Both the position numbers and the translations under genes were made by a program. The notes under the pieces were generated by a model, which saw nothing but the letters and a program-made list of their open reading frames with translations, had not been told where the DNA came from and did no database searches. From Bacteroidales bacterium UBA1745 (GTDB taxonomy: Bacteria > Bacteroidota > Bacteroidia > Bacteroidales > UBA932), in assembly GCA_002314885.1 (NCBI GenBank), contig DCHT01000058.1, positions 55,559-91,493 on the forward strand: DNA of 35,935 nucleotides, given 5' to 3'. Shown here piece by piece: positions 32,224 through 35,935 of the stretch (positions are counted from its first letter, which is position 1; every line of letters begins with the position of its first letter).

Positions 32224-33651
32224 TTACTTGTATGCACCCATCTTGAGGATGTTGGTCTCACCCTCTGTAAGGTAACGCCATTCGCCTCTCTTGAGGCCCT
32301 TCTTGGTGACGCCTGCGAAATAGACGCGGTCGAGGCCCTTCACTTCGTAGCCGAGGCTCTCGAAGATGCGGCGTACGATGCGGTTCTTGCCGGAGTGGAT
32401 CTCGATGCCGAGCTTGCGGTGGTCGTCAGCGTCGATGTACTGGAGGTCATCGGCCTTGATGTCGCCGTCGGTGAGGGTCACGCCTTCCATAATCTTGTCG
32501 AAGTCCTCCTGGGTGAGGTCCTTGTTGAGGTTCACCTGGTAGATCTTCTTCTTGTCGTATGAAGGGTGGGTGAGCTTCTCAGCCATTTCGCCGTCGTTGG
32601 TGAACATAAGTACACCGGTGGTGTTCTTGTCGAGGCGGCCTACAGGGAACACCCTTGCGTCGCAGCCCTTGAGCAGGTCGATCACAACCTTGTCTGCGTG
32701 AGGGTCGCTTGCGGTGGTCACATAGCCCTTAGGCTTGTTCATCACGATATAGACCTTGTCCTCGCCGCGGAGTCTCTCGCCGTTGAAGCGGATGTCGTCC
32801 TCGCGTACGTTGACCTTGGTGCCGAGTTCGGTGACTACTTCTCCGTTGACGGTAACTACACCGGCCTGGATGAAGTTGTCGGCCTCCCTGCGGGAGCAGA
32901 TGCCTGAGTTCGCGATGAACTTGTTCAGACGCATAGTGTCCTTGGTAGGCACCATCACCATATCGTTATCTGAATAGAGCTCCTCGTCAACGAGCGGACG
33001 GTCGCTGATCATTCTGTTGATGCCGGCATTTGCTGCCTCGTCGTAGTTCTTCCTTGGCGCGAAGTTCTTCTTCTTGTTGAAGCCGCCCTTGTTGCCACCG
33101 AAGGATGGCTTGCGGTCGCCGAAGCTGCGCTGAGGACGGTCGCCGTATGAGCGCTGTGGCCTGTCGCCGTAGCTGCGCTGAGGACGGTCTCCGTATGAAC
33201 GCTGTGGCCTGTCGCCGTATGAGCGTCCCTCACCCTGGTTCTCGCCGTATGTGCGCTGAGGGCGGTCACCGTAGCTGCGCTGAGGCCTGTCGCCGTATGA
33301 GCGCTGTGGGCGGTCACCATAGCTACGCTGTGGCCTGTCGCCGTATGAGCGCTGTGGACGGTCTCCGTAGCTTCTCTGTGGCCTGTCGCCGTATGAGCGG
33401 CCTTCGCTCTGCTGGCCTTCGCCGTAAGTTCTCTGTGGACGGTCACCATAGCTGCGCTGTGGACGATCTCCATAGCTGCGCTGAGGACGGTCACCGTAAG
33501 TTCTCTGAGGACGGTCGCCATAGCTGCGCTGTGGACGGTCGCCGTAACTCCTGTTCTCGCCATAGCTGCGGCTCTCGCCGTATGCCTTGTCGCTGCTCCT
33601 TGAAATTCTAGGTCTGCGTGGCCTTTCTGAGTTGTTCTTGTTGTCTTCCAT
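32224..33651 (-). CDS. rluB: RluB/RsuA-family pseudouridine synthase with repetitive basic N-terminal extension
   Basis: 475 residues. The catalytic half is classic: an S4 RNA-binding domain (~240-285, MRLNKFIANSGICSRREAD), KPKG at 306, and the pseudouridine synthase motif PVGRLDKNTTGVLMFTNDG with catalytic Asp341, then KIYQVNL and GKNRIVRRIFESLGY. It should isomerise uridine in 23S rRNA. The first ~240 residues are unusual: fifteen copies of the octapeptide [S/T]YGDRPQR in three blocks (35-74, 86-133, 144-175), followed by Gly/Lys/Phe-rich sequence. Arg/Gly/Tyr-rich tails like this bind RNA and are probably disordered. The exact rRNA target (RluB versus RluE/RsuA) is not certain. Confidence 0.88.
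   Translation of the reverse strand: MEDNKNNSERPRRPRISRSSDKAYGESRSYGENRSYGDRPQRSYGDRPQRTYGDRPQRSYGDRPQRSYGDRPQRTYGEGQQSEGRSYGDRPQRSYGDRPQRSYGDRPQRSYGDRPQRSYGDRPQRSYGDRPQRTYGENQGEGRSYGDRPQRSYGDRPQRSYGDRPQRSYGDRPQRSFGDRKPSFGGNKGGFNKKKNFAPRKNYDEAANAGINRMISDRPLVDEELYSDNDMVMVPTKDTMRLNKFIANSGICSRREADNFIQAGVVTVNGEVVTELGTKVNVREDDIRFNGERLRGEDKVYIVMNKPKGYVTTASDPHADKVVIDLLKGCDARVFPVGRLDKNTTGVLMFTNDGEMAEKLTHPSYDKKKIYQVNLNKDLTQEDFDKIMEGVTLTDGDIKADDLQYIDADDHRKLGIEIHSGKNRIVRRIFESLGYEVKGLDRVYFAGVTKKGLKRGEWRYLTEGETNILKMGAYK
33127..33549 (-). repeat. Tandem 24-bp repeat array coding [S/T]YGDRPQR
   Basis: Fifteen 24-base units in three blocks (5, 6 and 4) split by two odd spacers (TYGEGQQSEGR and TYGENQGEGR). 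Units differ mostly at third codon positions, so the peptide is conserved while the DNA drifts, pointing to selection on the protein. Confidence 0.93.
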
Positions 33652-33694
33652 TTTGTTTTAGTACCTTGTAAGGTTTGTTAAATTGTTTTTATAT

Positions 33695-33730
33695 GTGGCT
33701 CACGCCACTGGTGCCGGAGCTATAGCCGGC
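33695..33730. other. Two adjacent hairpins in the tonB-rluB gap
   Basis: GTGGC/GCCAC with a 4-base loop (33695-33708) and GCCGG/CCGGC with an 8-base loop (33713-33730) lie in the 80-base gap. Neither has a T run, so they may be a weak terminator, an RNA-processing site or an attenuator. No Bacteroidetes-type promoter was seen for rluB here. Confidence 0.35.
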
Positions 33731-33731
33731 T

Positions 33732-34520
33732 CTATTTCAGTTTGAAGTTGTATGTAATCGTACCCTTCTGCACGGCTGGTGCATCTGCACTGACATTGAA
33801 GTGCGCCTCCATCGCGGCCTTGCGGCAGTTGGCCCAGAGCGTCGCATCGGTGAGGGTAGTGCCCTCGACTCCGGCGGTCGCCTTCTGGACGTTGCCATAC
33901 TGGTCCACGAGTATCTCCACCACGATGGTGCCTTCCGCCTGGATTCCATAACTTGGGCTAGGCAGCGTACCGAGCACGTTTCGGCCCTGGAGCCTTGCGT
34001 TCGGTGTGCCGCTGGTCTTGCCCTCCTTGGTATTGCCGAGAGGATGGCCTTCCTTGAGCCCGTCGCTGACCTTTTCGGCCGTCTGGGCTGCCAGGGTGTC
34101 CTTGTTCTCCACATTCGCTGCAGAAGAGAAGAGGGCCCTGCGGTCGATCTCCTTCTCGCGCGGTGGCTCAGGTACCTCGACGTCACCTTCCGGGCCGATG
34201 GTAGCCTCGGCGGCTACGTTAGGCTTCGTTCCGGTGTGCTGGGCCTCCGACGCCTGCACCAGGTTCATAGGCTGGGTCGGATCCACTTCGAGAGCCTGAG
34301 GCTCCCTGCCGGTCTTGGCGCGGATAGGATCCGTCTCCTCCTGCTCGAACTCGATGAGGAAAGACATCTCCTCAGGTGGCGGATAGAGATAGGACATTGC
34401 ACCGAATACCTTGAAGTACGCAAGTACGATCACGACGATGTGCAGGCACACCGTCACGGAGACTCCGACCACTGTCGATCTCGTCTTCTCCTTCTCGCGT
34501 TCTCTCTTGTAGTATTCCAT
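33732..34520 (-). CDS. tonB: TonB-family energy transducer
   Basis: 262 residues. A cytoplasmic basic start (YKREREKEKTRS), one membrane helix (~17-38), a Pro/Glu-rich periplasmic span (VEVPEPPREKEIDR) and a C-terminal TonB domain (SYGIQAEGTIVVEILVDQYG ... KAAMEAHFNVSAD ... GTITYNFKLK). It carries proton-motive energy from ExbB/ExbD to outer-membrane TonB-dependent receptors such as the SusC proteins at the other end of the window. It is preceded by exbD with 7 bases between. Confidence 0.92.
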   Translation of the reverse strand: MEYYKREREKEKTRSTVVGVSVTVCLHIVVIVLAYFKVFGAMSYLYPPPEEMSFLIEFEQEETDPIRAKTGREPQALEVDPTQPMNLVQASEAQHTGTKPNVAAEATIGPEGDVEVPEPPREKEIDRRALFSSAANVENKDTLAAQTAEKVSDGLKEGHPLGNTKEGKTSGTPNARLQGRNVLGTLPSPSYGIQAEGTIVVEILVDQYGNVQKATAGVEGTTLTDATLWANCRKAAMEAHFNVSADAPAVQKGTITYNFKLK

Positions 34521-34527
34521 CCGTTGA

Positions 34528-34965
34528 TTATTCAGGCTGGGTAGCCATTATTACCTTGTAATGATTCCTCTTGGCGATGTTCATCACCTGCACCACCTTG
34601 TCCACCGGCACGCTTGCGTCAGCGTAGATTGAGAAGGTCGGGTCGTCCTCGCTCTGGAGCAGTTCCACGAGCTCGTCCTCGATCTGTGAGAAGAGCACTG
34701 GCTCCTCGCTGCCGTTGATATGATAGGTGTAGTATTCTCCGCCGATAGGGTAGTCCTTTCCTGCGTCCCTCCAATCCTTGATGGAGACGCTGACGGTGGC
34801 CTTCGCCGCAACCTGGCCCGTGCTCTTCGGAAGAAGGAGCTTCAGGGCGTTAGGGTTTACGAGCGTGGAGGTCACCAGGAAGAAGATGAGCAGCAGGAAT
34901 ACGATGTCGGTCATTGACGACATCGAGAATCCTGAATCCACCTTTGTTGTTCTCCTGATTGCCAT
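34528..34965 (-). CDS. exbD: ExbD/TolR-family biopolymer transport protein
   Basis: 145 residues, the usual size. The single N-terminal helix contains the conserved Asp (SMTDIVFLLLIFFLVTSTL) that takes part in proton flow. A periplasmic domain follows (SIYADASVPVDKVVQVMNIA). It lies between exbB (5 bases) and tonB (7 bases) and forms the stator motor with ExbB. Confidence 0.95.
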   Translation of the reverse strand: MAIRRTTKVDSGFSMSSMTDIVFLLLIFFLVTSTLVNPNALKLLLPKSTGQVAAKATVSVSIKDWRDAGKDYPIGGEYYTYHINGSEEPVLFSQIEDELVELLQSEDDPTFSIYADASVPVDKVVQVMNIAKRNHYKVIMATQPE

Positions 34966-34970
34966 ATCCT

Positions 34971-35675
34971 TTACTTTTCAGCAGGTTCGTTGAGCAGGTC
35001 CATGAACTCTACGGTAGCGTTCTCCATCTTGAACACCACGTCAGAGATCTTGGAGGTGAGGAAGTTGTAGCCGAAGTATGCGATGATGCCGACGAAGAGA
35101 CCTCCGACGGTGGTCACCATTGCCTCGTAGATGCCGTTTGAAAGCAGGGCGATGTCGATGTTGTTGCCTGCATTCGCCATATTGAAGAAAGCGCGGATCA
35201 TACCGGTCACGGTTCCGAGGAAGCCGATCATAGGTGCGCCGCCGGCGATGGTTGCGAGCATAGGGAGACCCTTCTCAAGCCTTGCTACCTCTACGTTGCC
35301 GGTGTTCTCTACTGCGGTCTGGATGTCGTTGAGAGGACGTCCGATGCGCTCGATGCCCTTCTCGAAGAGGCGGGCGACAGGAGTGTTCTTCTCCTGGCAG
35401 CGCTGAGTGGCCTGCTTGATCTTGCCGTCGTGGATGAGGTCGCGGATCTCCTGGTTGAAGTTCCTGTCGGTCTTCACGGCCTTGTGAACCATCACGGCCT
35501 TCTTTGCAAAGATGTAGATGGCCAGCATCGAGAGGATGAGGAGGACTACCATAATCCAGCCACCCTTGAGGGCCATATCAATAAGGGACATTTTCATTTC
35601 GCTGACCTGTGGGGCCTGCTGAATGACTTCTGCAGCCTCTGCGGCTACTGTTTCCTGAAGTAAGATTGATAACAT
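34971..35675 (-). CDS. exbB: ExbB/MotA/TolQ-family proton channel protein
   Basis: 234 residues with three membrane segments: GGWIMVVLLILSMLAIYIF near residue 40, the LPMLATIAGGAPMIGFLGTV and TGMIRAFF region, and TVGGLFVGIIAYFGYNFL. It is the inner-membrane channel of the Ton system. It is the first gene of exbB-exbD-tonB, with a perfect Bacteroidetes promoter about 40 bases upstream. The short hydrophobic-acidic N-terminus (SILLQETVAAEAAEVIQQ) is typical of Bacteroidetes ExbB-type proteins. Confidence 0.93.
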   Translation of the reverse strand: MLSILLQETVAAEAAEVIQQAPQVSEMKMSLIDMALKGGWIMVVLLILSMLAIYIFAKKAVMVHKAVKTDRNFNQEIRDLIHDGKIKQATQRCQEKNTPVARLFEKGIERIGRPLNDIQTAVENTGNVEVARLEKGLPMLATIAGGAPMIGFLGTVTGMIRAFFNMANAGNNIDIALLSNGIYEAMVTTVGGLFVGIIAYFGYNFLTSKISDVVFKMENATVEFMDLLNEPAEK

Positions 35676-35714
35676 ATTTTTACAGTTGTTTTTTGTTCCT
35701 ATTTATTCAACTTG

Positions 35715-35745
35715 CAAAAATATGAAATATTTTCGGATTGCCAAA
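35715..35745 (-). promoter_or_regulatory. Bacteroidetes primary-sigma promoter for exbB operon
   Basis: On the minus strand, TTTG (-33, at 35745-35742), 19 bases, then TATTTTTG (-7, at 35722-35715). This matches the published Bacteroides consensus TTTG / TAnnTTTG exactly and ends 39 bases before the exbB start codon. Confidence 0.8.
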
Positions 35746-35797
35746 TGGATTTTTTGGCGCAGAAGTAGTGCCACTAGTACTGCACCAACTTTGTCAG

Positions 35798-35828
35798 GCA
35801 CAAAATGGTCGGTTTTTGTGCACGAAAA
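35798..35828. repeat. 31-bp hairpin-forming repeat, copy 1
   Basis: Direct repeat of the unit at 35849-35879, starting 51 bases earlier. Inverted arms GCACAAAA (35798-35805) and TTTTGTGC (35814-35821) can form a hairpin. Confidence 0.7.
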
Positions 35829-35848
35829 ATAGTTTGGCAAATTCTCAA

Positions 35849-35879
35849 GCACAAATTAGGCGGTTTTTGTGCACGAAAA
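35849..35879. repeat. 31-bp hairpin-forming repeat, copy 2
   Basis: Matches copy 1 except at a few positions in the middle (TTAGGC against ATGGTC). It keeps arms GCACAAA and TTTGTGC and the shared tail GGTTTTTGTGCACGAAAA. Confidence 0.7.
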
Positions 35880-35935
35880 CTGGGAATGAAGGCACGGCGG
35901 GTGGTTTGGCCGGCCGGGGGCAGGGTGTCTGCGCC

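Larger units (their letters stand above)
35676..35935. other. Intergenic region to the window end; no gene supported
   Basis: 260 bases holding the exbB promoter, a short GCCAAA...TTTTTTGGC dyad near 35740-35758 and the two 31-bp repeats. From 35886 a plus-strand frame stays open to the window end for only 16 codons, too little to call a gene. The last 50 bases turn sharply G+C-rich. Confidence 0.6.

Noticed and set aside
33105..33611. Tandem 24-bp repeats resembling a CRISPR array
   Set aside because: Repeats are contiguous with no unique spacers and encode a regular octapeptide in frame with a pseudouridine synthase.
35886..35935. Start of a gene running off the right edge
   Set aside because: Only 16 codons are visible and the DNA turns abruptly G+C-rich; no motif supports it.

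Overview
The window reads as chromosomal DNA of a Bacteroidales bacterium. The evidence is a set of phylum-typical gene families: SusC/SusD pairs, DUF1735/DUF4361 and PKD surface lipoproteins, fimbrillin-like, BACON and DUF3575 proteins. A perfect Bacteroidetes-type promoter (TTTG, 19 nt, TATTTTTG) lies upstream of exbB, and starts are mostly A+T-rich with no clear Shine-Dalgarno. Base composition looks moderately G+C-rich (about 55% by eye), which fits uncultured gut or rumen Bacteroidales; the genus cannot be fixed from this sequence.

Region 1 (1-17829, + strand) is one very tightly packed polysaccharide utilisation locus (PUL), with most genes separated by only a few bases. Its order is: end of a SusC, SusD, a second SusC, a second SusD, a DUF1735/DUF4361-type surface lipoprotein, an agarase-like (GH50-type) clan GH-A glycosidase, two PKD-type lipoproteins, a GH2 glycosidase, an unlisted 45-codon small gene, and a fimbrillin-like lipoprotein. 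Three of these lipoproteins share the same C-terminal carbohydrate-binding-like module (five copies in all, three in tandem in one protein). A 17-bp perfect inverted repeat ends the locus. Converging on it is a 724-residue secreted esterase made of two complete GxDLY + SGNH units. The likely division of labour is glycan capture by the surface lipoproteins and SusD, cleavage by the lipid-anchored glycosidase, import by SusC, and deacylation plus exo-cleavage by the SGNH and GH2 enzymes. The substrate is unknown.

Region 2 (20152-22323) holds an OPA-type sugar-phosphate/glycerol-3-phosphate-like MFS transporter and a DUF4595-like lipoprotein.

Region 3 (22464-27972) is the most interesting part. 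It is a three-gene unit, bounded by terminators, encoding a DUF3575-like outer-membrane barrel, an OmpA-like lipoprotein of the kind usually found beside fimbrial genes, and a 1299-residue lipoprotein with about nine BACON-like repeats followed by a MACPF pore-forming domain and a compositionally distinct C-terminal domain. I infer a surface-tethered MACPF effector (adhesion or interbacterial antagonism), by analogy with known Bacteroidales MACPF toxins.

Region 4 (28071-35675, - strand) is housekeeping: exbB-exbD-tonB, then an RluB-type pseudouridine synthase with an unusual repeat-rich N-terminus, era, a topoisomerase IV/gyrase A subunit, and aroK. The last 260 bases hold the exb promoter and two 31-bp hairpin repeats but no supportable gene.
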